The notes beneath the pieces were generated by a model. The model did not search any database and had not been told where the DNA came from. It saw only the letters and a list, made by a program, of their open reading frames with translations. A program made the translations under genes and the position numbers. Of a stretch of 64,000 bases of DNA, positions 44,410-53,422 are shown piece after piece. How positions within the stretch are numbered: the stretch's first letter is position 1; each line of letters opens with the position of its first letter. Source of the DNA: an uncultured Dysosmobacter sp. (GTDB lineage: Bacteria; Bacillota; Clostridia; Oscillospirales; Oscillospiraceae); contig CAKTIO010000005.1 of assembly GCA_934565855.1 (NCBI GenBank), positions 124,001 to 188,000 on the forward strand. The letters are read 5' to 3'.

Positions 44410-45948
44410 ATGGAGCAATATGTCAAATACCTCCGAAAATCTCGTTTTGACCGTGATTATGCTGAGCTGAGTGTCGAGGAAACACTGAAACGTCATGAAG
44501 CGATTCTGGACCGGCTGGCAAAAGACCGGGGATATTGCATTGCAAAGACCTATTATGAGGTCGTTTCCGGAGAATCCATCGCGGCGCGCCCTGAAATTCA
44601 AAAGCTGTTGGATGAAATCAGCACAGGACAGTATGCAGGTGTTTTAGTGGTGGATTTAGAACGTTTGGCAAGAGGAAACGGGGCGGACCAGGCGTATATC
44701 AGTCAGGTATTCCAGTTTTCCGGAACGAAGATCATTACGCCGATGAAAACCTATGATCCCAGCAATGAGTTTGATGAGGAGTATTTTGAGTTTGGGCTTT
44801 TCATGAGCCGGCGAGAATACAAGACCATCAACCGCCGACTGCTGCGGGGACGGGACAGCTCTGCATCCGAGGGAAAATACATCCACAGCATTGCCCCGTA
44901 TGGCTATGAAAAGGTCAAGCTGAAGGACGAAAAGGGGTTCACGTTACATCCCCATCCGGAGGAAGCTCCGGTGGTCAAAAAGGTTTTTGAGCTGTTTCTT
45001 CAGGATTATGGGACCAAACGCATCGCAAATTATCTGAACGATTTGGCGGTTCCTACCCGGCATGGAGAGCAGTGGAATTACTCCACGATCTCTAATATGC
45101 TCACAAATCCTGTCTATATGGGCAAAATCCGGAGAGGATGGAGCAGACAGGTCCGCTTCATAGAGGGCGGTGTGGTGAAAAAGAAGATCCAACGGCAGAA
45201 GGAATTAGAGAACTATCAAATTTATGACGGGCTTCACCCGGCACTGGTCTCAGAAGAAAGGTTTCTGCAGGCACAGGAACGGCGGCGGGAAAAGCAGCCG
45301 GATGCCAGAGTGAAGAAGGAGCTGGAGCTTCAAAATGCGTTTGCGGGACTGCTGTTCTGTGCCAGATGTGGAAAACGCATGGGGCGGACCGTGACATCCC
45401 AGAAACGGGGAGCGGTACCGCGGCTGCGGTGCATCAATGCCCGCAGCTGCGGCAATGTCAGCGCGGAATATGATATGGTGGAAGCGGAGATCATTGCGGC
45501 ACTGCATACCTGGCTGAAGGGATACCGTGTTCAGGTTCAGGCTGGCGGCAGCGCGGCAGCTCTGGAAGCCGGGAAGCACTGTCTGGATCAGTTGGGTCAG
45601 ACGTTGGATACGCTGAATACCCAGCTGGAAAATGCGTTTCAGCTGGTGGAGCAGGGGGTTTACTCGGTGGAGCTGTTTCAGAGCCGCCGGGAAAAGCTTT
45701 CCGCAGAGATTGCAGATGTCACGGAAAAGAAGCAGAAGGCGGAAGCGGCACTTCAACAGCTGGAAGCAGGCACACAAAGCCGGGAGCGGCTGATCCCGCA
45801 GACGGAAGCCTTGCTGGACAGCTATGATAGAATGACCAATCAGGAGCGGAACGACCTGTTAAAGGCAATTCTGGGCAGAATCGAATATCAAAGGGAAGCC
45901 GGGAAGCGGATGGAAATTGATCTGTATCCCAGGCTTCCACAGCTTTAG
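44410..45948 (+). CDS. Large serine recombinase, stand-alone
   Basis: 512 residues. Resolvase domain 1-150 with nucleophile Ser11 in YLRKSRFD, LVVDLERLARGNGAD and GLFMSRREYKTINRR; recombinase domain about 155-290 (GYEKV..LFLQDYGTKRIANY); zinc ribbon about 315-350 (CARCGKRMGR); coiled coil to the end. Ribosome site GGAGGACTGC. No other element gene, integration repeats or phage genes are visible around it. It is distinct from the three recombinases at the start of the window. Possibly a domesticated or remnant integrase; its DNA sites are not apparent. Confidence 0.9.
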   Translation: MEQYVKYLRKSRFDRDYAELSVEETLKRHEAILDRLAKDRGYCIAKTYYEVVSGESIAARPEIQKLLDEISTGQYAGVLVVDLERLARGNGADQAYISQVFQFSGTKIITPMKTYDPSNEFDEEYFEFGLFMSRREYKTINRRLLRGRDSSASEGKYIHSIAPYGYEKVKLKDEKGFTLHPHPEEAPVVKKVFELFLQDYGTKRIANYLNDLAVPTRHGEQWNYSTISNMLTNPVYMGKIRRGWSRQVRFIEGGVVKKKIQRQKELENYQIYDGLHPALVSEERFLQAQERRREKQPDARVKKELELQNAFAGLLFCARCGKRMGRTVTSQKRGAVPRLRCINARSCGNVSAEYDMVEAEIIAALHTWLKGYRVQVQAGGSAAALEAGKHCLDQLGQTLDTLNTQLENAFQLVEQGVYSVELFQSRREKLSAEIADVTEKKQKAEAALQQLEAGTQSRERLIPQTEALLDSYDRMTNQERNDLLKAILGRIEYQREAGKRMEIDLYPRLPQL

Positions 45949-46047
45949 CCAATGGTCGTCATCATGGACGGACACATGTGTTATTGAATGACCCGACAAG
46001 AGGTTATGGAATTTTGATGGAAAATATGCTGAAAGCGGCGGAATAAT

Positions 46048-46081
46048 TGAAAAAGCCAGGACCGCATTTGCGGTCCTGGCT
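46048..46081 (-). terminator. Terminator of the minus-strand NUDIX gene
   Basis: AGCCAGGACCGC, loop, GCGGTCCTGGCT followed on the minus strand by TTTTTC. Confidence 0.8.
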
Positions 46082-46085
46082 GCCG

Positions 46086-46673
46086 TCAGTTTTTTTGAAA
46101 TGTTCCGTATTTTTGAAAATGGATTGCTTTTTCCATTAATTTTTGATAAATTCTATCTCGTATCCAAGGCTCTGTAGAAGCGGACAGCGCAGCCTGCGGA
46201 GAAAACCAGCGAACGCCGCTGTTTTCATCCGGCTTGCACCGGAGAGCTGCTGCGGGGTCGGCTGTGACCAGATAGGTGGCATTTAAGTGCAGATGGGAAG
46301 AGACATAGGTTCCCCTCTTTTCATGCCCGTCTACCGTCAGAATTTCCAGAGAGAACAGGTCGCTGGAGAGGGGCGTGACGGTGTCCAGACCGCTTTCCTC
46401 CCGTACCTCGCGGAGGGCAACAGAGAGCAGGTCCCGTTCGCCATCGGCGTGCCCGCCCAGCCAGGACCAGGAATGGTACAGATTATGAAAGACCATCAGA
46501 ACCTGGGAAAAATCCGGACTGACGACCCATGCGGACGCTGTAAAATGCGCGGAAGCGTTTTCGCGGAGGAACAACTCCTCGCCGCTGCGCATCCGCCGCA
46601 GCATTTCCGCCTGGTCAGCGGCTTCCTGCTCATTCCAGGGGTGAAAGGCTTCCAGCTGTGATTGAATATCCAA
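46086..46673 (-). CDS. NUDIX hydrolase (TTG start)
   Basis: 195 residues. NUDIX box around residues 85-107 (GGHADGERDLL, then ALREVREESGL), all catalytic residues present. The frame is open far upstream to 47597, but that part lies opposite spo0A. A TTG at 46673 with AGGAGGG eight bases before it is the supported start (LDIQSQLEAFHPWNEQEAAD). WSWLGGHADG is typical of enzymes acting on nucleoside diphosphate-X compounds; the substrate is unknown. Divergent from spo0A. Confidence 0.85.
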   Translation of the reverse strand: MDIQSQLEAFHPWNEQEAADQAEMLRRMRSGEELFLRENASAHFTASAWVVSPDFSQVLMVFHNLYHSWSWLGGHADGERDLLSVALREVREESGLDTVTPLSSDLFSLEILTVDGHEKRGTYVSSHLHLNATYLVTADPAAALRCKPDENSGVRWFSPQAALSASTEPWIRDRIYQKLMEKAIHFQKYGTFQKN

Positions 46674-46958
46674 TGGGAAATCCCTCCTGTTTGAGATGAC
46701 ATTTTTTAGTACTATAGCATAAGAGCACCGGCGTGGCAAGCGATGCCTGCGTGAGAATGGATTTTGAGCAGAGAAATGGAACCGTGCCGGAAAACGTCGA
46801 ATTATTTTTGGAATTTTTTTACAATTTTGGGTTGAAAATGGTGTCCAATTATGATACTTTATAGACAACGAGATTGAAGCTTCAAGAATTCTCAAATGTA
46901 AAAAACACATCAGTCGATTCAACAAAACCCAAATCTGAATCAAAGAGGATAGAGTTAC

Positions 46959-47717
46959 ATGGAAAAAAGGAGCAAAGTGATTCTGGCGGATGCCAGCGAA
47001 GAGTTTCGGAGCCTCTTGCAGGAGGCAATAGAAAAAACAGGAGATTTCACGGTGGTGGGATCGGTAGGCGATGGGATGGAAGCTTTGCACCTGATCGAAC
47101 AGCAGCAGCCGGATCTGGTTTTGATGGATGTGGTTCTGCCGCAGCTGGACGGTCTCGCTTTGATGAAGAAGCTGCCAAAGCAAAACCGCCCGAAGGTGAT
47201 CGTCATTACCGCCTTTTGTAATGACCGCACCGTGGCAGAGGCAATGGAACAGGGCGCGTGCTATTTCCTGACAAAGCCCTGTGAAACGGCGTCTCTGCTG
47301 GAACGGATGCGTGCTGCCGTAGACCGACCGGAGGGGACCATCCGTCCAGGCGAGCTGAAGAATATGGTCACCAGCATCATTCACGAGATCGGCGTCCCGG
47401 CGCATATCAAGGGCTACCAGTATTTGCGGGAAGCCATTATCATCGCGGTGGAAGACATGGATGTGATCAACGCCGTGACAAAGGTGCTGTATCCGGAAGT
47501 GGCAAAGCGTTTTTCCACCACCCCGTCCAGAGTGGAGCGGGCAATCCGGCATGCCATTGAGGTGGCATGGGACCGCGGTGATCTGGAAACGCTGCAAAAG
47601 TTTTTTGGGTACACCGTTTCTAACGCCAAGGGGAAACCGACTAACAGTGAATTCATTGCAATGATTGCTGACCGGCTGGTATTGGAGCAGAAAAACCGCA
47701 AGGATATGCTGGGCTGA
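46959..47717 (+). CDS. spo0A: Sporulation master regulator Spo0A
   Basis: 252 residues. Receiver domain with phospho-acceptor Asp57 (LVLMDVVLP), Lys in FLTKPCE and an acidic DA pair (VILADAS). The C-terminal Spo0A domain has [19 protein letters not shown] and [18 protein letters not shown], the sequence-reading helix. When phosphorylated it controls entry into sporulation. Unlike Bacillus and many Clostridia there is no spoIVB directly upstream; a NUDIX gene and a recombinase lie there. A 0A-box-like CGTCGAA at 46795-46801 hints at autoregulation but is a weak match. Confidence 0.96.
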   Translation: MEKRSKVILADASEEFRSLLQEAIEKTGDFTVVGSVGDGMEALHLIEQQQPDLVLMDVVLPQLDGLALMKKLPKQNRPKVIVITAFCNDRTVAEAMEQGACYFLTKPCETASLLERMRAAVDRPEGTIRPGELKNMVTSIIHEIGVPAHIKGYQYLREAIIIAVEDMDVINAVTKVLYPEVAKRFSTTPSRVERAIRHAIEVAWDRGDLETLQKFFGYTVSNAKGKPTNSEFIAMIADRLVLEQKNRKDMLG

Positions 47718-47870
47718 TATACTGCGGAGGCTCTACAGACTGGAAGCATGGATGCACGGTGGTAGGGCAGCAGGATAATGCTGTTCCGTCACGCAGGCTT
47801 GCCGGTTCATAATGGTGAACACTCTCAATTTATTGGAGAACCATCCAATAGATTGAGGGTGTTTTTTTGC
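47718..47870 (+). terminator. Long hairpin region and terminator after spo0A
   Basis: The hairpin AACACTCTCAATTTATTGGA with its near-complement and TTTTTTT lies at 47817-47870. Before it lies about 100 bases of structured, non-coding DNA with an ACGG..CAGCA/TGCTG..CCGT hairpin (about 47756-47793). Confidence 0.7.
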
Positions 47871-47924
47871 GAAAAAGCAAACAGCCCGTTTACATACTGT
47901 TTAAAAGCGGAGGGGGAAACAGGC

Positions 47925-47953
47925 TTGCCTTTTTACGCAAATTATGGTATACT
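47925..47953 (+). promoter_or_regulatory. Promoter of the TSCPD gene
   Basis: TTGCCT, 17-base spacer, TATACT, 41 bases before the start. Confidence 0.7.
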
Positions 47954-47993
47954 GCGAAAACAACTGGGAATAAGGAAAGGAAGAACAGAGACT

Positions 47994-48251
47994 ATGGTAT
48001 ATGAATTTCGTCCGCAGGGTGTTTGCTCTCAGGCAATGAGAGTGGAGTTGGACGAACAGAATATCATTCAGAAAATGGACGTTTACGGCGGATGCAGCGG
48101 TAATTTGCAGGGAATTTCCCGGCTGGTAGTGGGGATGCGTGCAGAGGATGCCATTGCCCGTTTGAAGGGAATCCGCTGCGGCATGAAGCCAACGTCCTGC
48201 CCGGATCAGTTTGCCCGCGGCTTGGAGCGCGCAATGAAGAAGGAAAGCTAA
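47994..48251 (+). CDS. TIGR03905-family TSCPD domain protein
   Basis: 85 residues, starting at ATG 47994 after GGAAAGGAAGAACAGAG. The hallmarks FRPQGVCSQAM, VYGGCSGNLQGISRLVVGM and the closing TSCPDQFA (the TSCPD motif) match the small family. A related domain is found at the C-terminus of ribonucleotide reductases. Two conserved Cys could bind metal. The function of the stand-alone form is not known. Confidence 0.88.
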   Translation: MVYEFRPQGVCSQAMRVELDEQNIIQKMDVYGGCSGNLQGISRLVVGMRAEDAIARLKGIRCGMKPTSCPDQFARGLERAMKKES

Positions 48252-48354
48252 GAGCGGTCGTACCGGCGCTCTCTTTTTATATGCGGAAACAGACGCAGCA
48301 GGCTGCCTTCCACGGGGGAGACAACAAGAAGAGCACAGGCACAGGAGGGATCAT

Positions 48355-49506
48355 ATGAAAATCGTTCTGGTCGTGGACCAATTTGACGATGCGAATAACG
48401 GAACAACCATCAGCGCGCAGCGCTTTGCCAGAGCCTTGGTGGCACACGGAAACCAGGTCAGGGTCATTGCCTGCGGAAAGCCGGCGCCGTATAAATATCC
48501 TGTCCGGCAGATGCATTTTCCGCCGGTGGTGGAGCATATTGTATCCAGCCAGGGAATGCGCTTGGCAGTACCCAATAAGCATGTTTTTGAAAAGGCGTCT
48601 GCCTGGGCGGATGTGGTCCATTTCATGATGCCCTCTCCGTTAGGGGTCATGGGGTTGCGTCATGTGGAAAAGGTAGGCATTCCCCATACGGCGGCATTTC
48701 ATTGCCAGCCGGAAAATATTACGTTTTCCTTCCATTTGGGCAATAACAAGCGGGTCAATGACTGGGTGTATAAAAAATTCCGGGACACGTTTTATAATCG
48801 GTTTACGCATATTCACTGCCCCAGCAACATGATCGCCAATCAGCTGAGGGAGCATGGCTATACGGCGAAGCTCCATGTGATCTCCAATGGCATCGGCGCG
48901 GCATATTATTACCAGAAGCGGGAAAAGGAAGACTGGCTGGCTGGAAAATTTGCTGTCATCATGGTGGGGCGTTACTCTGGTGAGAAGCGGCAGGATGAAC
49001 TGATCGAGGCATGCAAGCGTTCCCGTCACGCCCGGCAGATCCAGCTGATCCTGGCAGGAAAGGGACCGCTGGAGAAGAAGTACCGCAAGCTCTGCGAAGG
49101 CCTTCCCAATCCGGTGGTGATGGATTTCTATTCTCCGGAGCGGTTGATTGAGATTTTGGCGCAGTGCGACCTGTACGTTCACACTTCGGACGCGGAAATC
49201 GAGGCAATGAGCTGTATGGAGGCATTCGCCTGTGGTCTGGTACCCGTGATCGCCGATTCTCCCCGGTCCGCAACGCCGCAGTTTGCGCTGGATGAGCGCA
49301 GCCTGTTTCCGGCGGGAGATGTGGATACGCTGGCGAAAAGGATCGACTACTGGATCGAGCATCCGGAGGAGCGCAGAGAGATGGAGCACCGCTATGCGGA
49401 GAACGCCAAGAAGTATTCTCTGGAAAATTCCATTCTGCAAACGGAAGAAATGTTCCGGGAGGCAATGGAGGAAATGGGGAGAGTTCCCGGAGAGGGCGCT
49501 CAATAA
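48355..49506 (+). CDS. GT4-type glycosyltransferase (glycolipid synthase-like)
   Basis: 383 residues with two Rossmann halves: N-terminal acceptor side (MKIVLVVDQFDDANNGTT) and C-terminal nucleotide-sugar side (VGRYSGEKRQDEL, E-x7-E motif EIEAMSCMEAF near 280). The nearest known group is diacylglycerol glucosyltransferases that make membrane glycolipids from UDP-glucose. Such glycolipids anchor lipoteichoic acid, and an LTA-synthase-like gene lies 7 kb downstream; the link is inferred. AGGAGGGATCAT precedes the ATG. Confidence 0.88.
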   Translation: MKIVLVVDQFDDANNGTTISAQRFARALVAHGNQVRVIACGKPAPYKYPVRQMHFPPVVEHIVSSQGMRLAVPNKHVFEKASAWADVVHFMMPSPLGVMGLRHVEKVGIPHTAAFHCQPENITFSFHLGNNKRVNDWVYKKFRDTFYNRFTHIHCPSNMIANQLREHGYTAKLHVISNGIGAAYYYQKREKEDWLAGKFAVIMVGRYSGEKRQDELIEACKRSRHARQIQLILAGKGPLEKKYRKLCEGLPNPVVMDFYSPERLIEILAQCDLYVHTSDAEIEAMSCMEAFACGLVPVIADSPRSATPQFALDERSLFPAGDVDTLAKRIDYWIEHPEERREMEHRYAENAKKYSLENSILQTEEMFREAMEEMGRVPGEGAQ

Positions 49507-49598
49507 AGAAATACGTTTTCAAAAGGCGGCTGCATTGGCAGTCGCCTTTTTGTCTGCGGCTGCATAGGATAAGGCAGAGCGACAGGAGTGTGACCGAG

Positions 49599-50039
49599 AT
49601 GGCTTATTCGGACCGGGAGCTGTTGGCGCGTCTGATCGAGTGTGAGGCGGGAGGGGAAGGGGACAACGGCATGAAGGCAGTTGCCGGGGTGGTCATGAAT
49701 CGGGTCCATACCTCAGGCGGAGAATATGCCCGTATTGGTGGTGGCAGCATCCGAAAGATCATTATGCAGCCGGGACAGTTTGTTTGTGCCAGCGAAACAG
49801 AAAATGGCGTATATAATCCACAAAATATCTATAATATGCAGCCAACACAGGTACATTACGACATTGCGGATTGGGCAATCGCAGGAAACCGCCTGCCGGA
49901 TGTGGCGGAATCCCTGTGGTTTTACAATCCGTTTTCCCCAAACTGCCGTTCCCGTTTTCCCTCTGACGTAGGGTATTTTCAGATGCGGATCGGCAACCAT
50001 TGTTTTTATAATCCGACCAGTGCTTACTATTCCACATAA
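49599..50039 (+). CDS. cwlJ: Spore cortex-lytic cell wall hydrolase (CwlJ/SleB type)
   Basis: 146 residues, hydrolase domain only, without signal peptide or peptidoglycan-binding repeats, as in CwlJ. ARLIECEAGGEGDNGMKAVA holds the catalytic Glu; AGVVMNRVHT, SLWFYNP and FQMRIGNHCFY complete the family pattern. It degrades spore cortex peptidoglycan during germination. The gene is followed 15 bases later by gerQ, the factor that holds CwlJ in the spore in Bacillus, which strongly supports CwlJ over other hydrolases. ATG at 49599 (CAGGAG); GTG at 49590 is the alternative. Confidence 0.88.
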   Translation: MAYSDRELLARLIECEAGGEGDNGMKAVAGVVMNRVHTSGGEYARIGGGSIRKIIMQPGQFVCASETENGVYNPQNIYNMQPTQVHYDIADWAIAGNRLPDVAESLWFYNPFSPNCRSRFPSDVGYFQMRIGNHCFYNPTSAYYST

Positions 50040-50054
50040 GAGCGGAGGACGCTG

Positions 50055-50642
50055 ATGTCATCCGGACATTGCATGGTTTCAGATATGCGGAAAAGGAGAG
50101 CGAGATACGATATGGCAGTGACACAGCCCAATCACACAGGTATGCCGCAGGCGGAAAACGATCCCCGCGCGGCACAGCTTTGGAGCGAGGAGATCCAGTA
50201 CCGCCCGCCCCAGTCGATGGAAATGCAGAATGAAATGCTTGGCATGATCCCCAATACCATCCAGGGGACTTTGAATGGCGTGAATATGGCGCCGTATCCG
50301 GGAAAAAGCAATCCGAATTTTCAGACAGGACTTTCACAGGAGCAGATCGAGAATCCGGTGGATACAAAGGAATCCTATCTGGGTTCCATGAAATCGCTGC
50401 TGAGCAAGAATATCGGAAATTACATTGTGGCAACGTTTCTGGTGGGAACGCAGAGTCCGGTCTCCTGGGAGGGCTTCCTGCACAGTGTTGGAAACGACTA
50501 TCTGGTGATTTTCCAGCCGGATCAGGGACGGTATGTAACGGGGGATTTCTACGCTCTGAAATTTGTGGAGTTTCATCAGAACACTGGAACAGTGCCGCCC
50601 TGTGCCGGATACCGCCGGAGGGACGGACAGCAAAGCTGGTGA
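50055..50642 (+). CDS. gerQ: GerQ-like spore coat protein
   Basis: 195 residues. The disordered, Gln/Pro/Met-rich N-terminus (about 1-100) and the folded C-terminal part SYLGSMKSLLSKNIGNYIVA, then GKR-like RYVTGDFYALKFVEF follow the GerQ pattern (strand-rich domain after IENI-type helix). In Bacillus subtilis GerQ is needed for CwlJ to be present in spores and is crosslinked in the coat. Start ATG at 50055 has GGAGG six bases before it. The domain match is from memory and fits the genomic pairing. Confidence 0.82.
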   Translation: MSSGHCMVSDMRKRRARYDMAVTQPNHTGMPQAENDPRAAQLWSEEIQYRPPQSMEMQNEMLGMIPNTIQGTLNGVNMAPYPGKSNPNFQTGLSQEQIENPVDTKESYLGSMKSLLSKNIGNYIVATFLVGTQSPVSWEGFLHSVGNDYLVIFQPDQGRYVTGDFYALKFVEFHQNTGTVPPCAGYRRRDGQQSW

Positions 50643-50652
50643 CTGTGTGACA

Positions 50653-50703
50653 GGAAAGTCCTGCGGACCGGGGAAGCCCCTTCGGTCTGCGGGACTTTTC
50701 TTG
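50653..50703 (+). terminator. cwlJ-gerQ terminator
   Basis: AAAGTCCTGCGGACCG pairs with CGGTCTGCGGGACTTT, then TCTT. Its 3' flank overlaps the next promoter. Confidence 0.8.
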
Positions 50704-50729
50704 ACCCAATTTTAGAAATATGGTAAAAT
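50701..50729 (+). promoter_or_regulatory. Promoter of the GT2-ligase gene pair
   Basis: TTGACC, 17-base spacer, TAAAAT, 29 bases before the GT2 start. Confidence 0.75.
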
Positions 50730-50757
50730 AGAAAAAATTTTAAAGTGGAGTGATACC

Positions 50758-51771
50758 ATGCCCGGAATTTCTGTCATTGTGCCTGTATATCAGGGAGAGA
50801 AGCATATTCAAAAATGTGTGGAAAGCGTTCAGGAGCAGACCTTTCAGGATTGGGAGCTGCTGCTGGTGGATGACGGAAGCAGGGACAAAAGCCGCCAGCT
50901 CTGCGAGGCTTGCGCCGCGAAGGACAGCCGGATTCGGGCATTGCATAAGAAAAACGGCGGGGTCAGCAGCGCGAGGAACTATGGCTTGAGTGAAGCAAAG
51001 GGAGAATGTATTGCGTTCTTGGATGCGGACGACCGTCTGGAACCCCGCTGTCTGGAGACGCTCTGGAACGCACGGCTGCAGGCGGGAGCGGATAGCGCTG
51101 CCTGCGCTCATTGGAATGTGCGTCCGGATGGAACGAAATGGGCAGAGCAGGTGCTGCCTGCGGGAGTATATGATGCGCAGGAGATCCGGGAAAAGCTGGT
51201 GGCTCCACTGGTGGGCGACCGTTTGGCACAGCCGCTGTTCAACGGCTTTATCTGGCGCTATCTGTATTCAGCGGAGTTGATCCGGAAAAACAAGCTTTGC
51301 TTTGAGGGCGCTTATTTAGAGGACGAGCTGTTTTTGATGGAATATTTCTGCCATGCGCAGAAGCTGGTGGCGGTAGAGGAACCGCTGTACCGGTATTTTC
51401 TGAATCCCGCCTCTGCGACCCATCGGTACATGGCGGATTTTCTGAAGACCTTCTCCCGTTTTATGGAGCGCAAGGAAGAGGTCGTAAAGAAATATGGACT
51501 GGAGTCCCTGCGTCCGCAGTGGAGAGAAAATTCCAACTGGGCAGGACTTTTGATCGCAGTGGGAAACGAGTATGCACCGGGAAATAAGAAGAGCATCCGG
51601 CAGCGGCAGAAAACCGTACAGGAGATCTGCAAAATGCCGGTGTTCGTGGAAGCCATCCAGAAGCTGACACCGGTGGGAATGTCCAAGAACAAGCAGATGG
51701 TCGCCAGTTTTGTCAAGGGCGGGCATTTCTTCATTTTAACGCAGTTGTACCGGTTGAAAAACCGAATTTGA
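50758..51771 (+). CDS. GT2 family glycosyltransferase
   Basis: 337 residues. GT-A fold: SVIVPVYQGEKHI start, DDGSRDKS, FLDADDRLEP (the DxD metal site, about 86-90) and LEDELF acid region (about 185). It transfers a sugar from a nucleotide donor onto a surface glycan. The C-terminal 120 residues are basic and helical with no membrane segment. Co-transcribed with a predicted polymer ligase, so it probably helps build an exported polysaccharide. Confidence 0.9.
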   Translation: MPGISVIVPVYQGEKHIQKCVESVQEQTFQDWELLLVDDGSRDKSRQLCEACAAKDSRIRALHKKNGGVSSARNYGLSEAKGECIAFLDADDRLEPRCLETLWNARLQAGADSAACAHWNVRPDGTKWAEQVLPAGVYDAQEIREKLVAPLVGDRLAQPLFNGFIWRYLYSAELIRKNKLCFEGAYLEDELFLMEYFCHAQKLVAVEEPLYRYFLNPASATHRYMADFLKTFSRFMERKEEVVKKYGLESLRPQWRENSNWAGLLIAVGNEYAPGNKKSIRQRQKTVQEICKMPVFVEAIQKLTPVGMSKNKQMVASFVKGGHFFILTQLYRLKNRI

Positions 51772-51799
51772 TTATAGAGTGGAACGGAGAATCAAACGC

Positions 51800-53332
51800 A
51801 TGGAAATGCTTCAGGAAAGCTATTGTTATCATTTATGTCTGGTGCTATATGCGCTGTATCAGGAAAGCATCCTGCACCGGTGCTTAAAGGGGATTGGAAA
51901 CTGGTGCAACCGTCAGGTGGATACCTCCCGGGTGATGGGAGTTCTCTGCCGGGAGGGTGTGGTCGCAAGGAGTTGGCAGGATAGCAGCCTTTGCAGGATT
52001 TTGACCACTATTATAAATATTCCTGCTATTATTCTGTACAAAATTTATACTCTGCTGCGAAAACCAATGGAGGAGAGCTGGTTTGCCGGGCTTGCCTTTG
52101 AGATGGGACGGGAAAGTGCCATCGCAGAATCCTGGATGATCATGCTGCTGTGGATCATTCCGTTTACTTACTGGAACAACGCCTATAACCTGATGGGCTT
52201 TTTCCTCCTGCTGCTTTTGTTCTATGTGTGGGGGATGCGGGAAAAAGCGGCACGGCTGGATCTGAAGAAGATCGGATTTTATCCGGTCCTGCTGTTTACC
52301 GCAATTTGCCTTGCGGTCCCGTTCTCTGCATATCCTTCTTTGTCGGGGCGGTTTTTGATGTATCATGCCACCAGCGCCCTGTGTGTGCTGCTGACGGTCA
52401 GTGCGGTCCGCTGTGCGGAAGATCTGAAGCGGTTGGCGGCGGGCGCGGGATTCGCCGTGCTGGTGTCCTCCCTGTACGGGATTTATCAGCGGATCATAGG
52501 TGTGGAGGTCAATCCCTCCTATGTAGACACCACGCTCAACGCCGGAATGCCCGGTCGCGTAGAGTCCTATTTTGATAATCCCAATACCTTTGCGGAGGTG
52601 CTGATCCTGTTGCTGCCGCTGCTGGTAGCGTTGGTGGTGGCATCGAAGCATTGGATCTCCAAGGTATTGGTGGCAGGTGTTTTCGTGATCGGTGTTGCCG
52701 CGCTGGGAATGACCTATTCCAGAGCCAGCTGGGTGGGAATTGCCTGCGCCGCGGTGGTGTTTGTGTTTTTATGGAAGCCGCGTCTGATTCCGGCGTTTGC
52801 CGTGCTGTGTGTACTGTGTGTCCCGCTGCTGCCCAGCACCATTTGGAACCGGATTTTGACCATCAGCAATACCTCGGATTCCTCTACTGCCAGCCGGATT
52901 CCGTTGTATCAGGCGGCGATTGCCACCATTCTGAAATCTCCCATTTCGGGCGCGGGACTTGGCACAGCGGCTGTGCAGCAATACATTCAGGATAATAATC
53001 TCTATCATGGCACAGCGCCATATGTCCACGCCCACAATATGTATCTGGAGCTGTGGGTGGAGGCAGGAGTGCTGGGCGTTATTGGATTTGTAGGGTCCAT
53101 GCTGTGGAACATCAAAAACGCCGCGCGGCAGGTCCGGCACAGCCGGGATTCGCTGGCAAGGACAATGGCGGCAGCCAGCTGTTCCGCTCTGTGCGGTGCA
53201 ATGGTGGCAGGACTGGCAGATTATTTCTGGAACTATCCGCGGGTGATGAGCATTTTCTGGTTTGTGTTTGCGATGGCGATTGCCAGTGTGAAGGTATGCA
53301 GGAATGCGGAAGAAAGGGCAGACGCCTGCTGA
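51800..53332 (+). CDS. O-antigen ligase-like membrane protein
   Basis: 510 residues with about 10-12 hydrophobic segments and the large extracytoplasmic loop near 340-420. The pattern SGAGLGTAAVQ and YVHAHNMYLELWVEAGVLG is the Wzy/WaaL hallmark (HxxN-LE). It would join or polymerise glycan units outside the membrane. A roughly 100-residue N-terminal extension before the first segments is unusual and may contact the transferase. ATG at 51800 is preferred over GTG 51779. Gram-positive homologues serve cell-surface polysaccharides. Confidence 0.82.
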   Translation: MEMLQESYCYHLCLVLYALYQESILHRCLKGIGNWCNRQVDTSRVMGVLCREGVVARSWQDSSLCRILTTIINIPAIILYKIYTLLRKPMEESWFAGLAFEMGRESAIAESWMIMLLWIIPFTYWNNAYNLMGFFLLLLLFYVWGMREKAARLDLKKIGFYPVLLFTAICLAVPFSAYPSLSGRFLMYHATSALCVLLTVSAVRCAEDLKRLAAGAGFAVLVSSLYGIYQRIIGVEVNPSYVDTTLNAGMPGRVESYFDNPNTFAEVLILLLPLLVALVVASKHWISKVLVAGVFVIGVAALGMTYSRASWVGIACAAVVFVFLWKPRLIPAFAVLCVLCVPLLPSTIWNRILTISNTSDSSTASRIPLYQAAIATILKSPISGAGLGTAAVQQYIQDNNLYHGTAPYVHAHNMYLELWVEAGVLGVIGFVGSMLWNIKNAARQVRHSRDSLARTMAAASCSALCGAMVAGLADYFWNYPRVMSIFWFVFAMAIASVKVCRNAEERADAC

Positions 53333-53364
53333 TTCGCAGCTTGCCTGAAAAATGGAATATAAGG

Positions 53365-53402
53365 CAAACAGGCACGGTCAAAAGACCGTGCCTGTTGTTC
53401 TG
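53365..53402. terminator. Bidirectional terminator between ligase gene and glyA
   Basis: AACAGGCACGGTC, loop AAAA, GACCGTGCCTGTT with T-rich flanks; two convergent genes end here. Confidence 0.8.
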
Positions 53403-53422
53403 TAAAGTATTTTCTCAGTGGA

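Noticed and set aside
46673..47597. Upstream extension of the minus-strand NUDIX frame to 503 codons
   Set aside because: It runs opposite spo0A and over its promoter region. A TTG with an ideal ribosome site gives a normal-length NUDIX protein.
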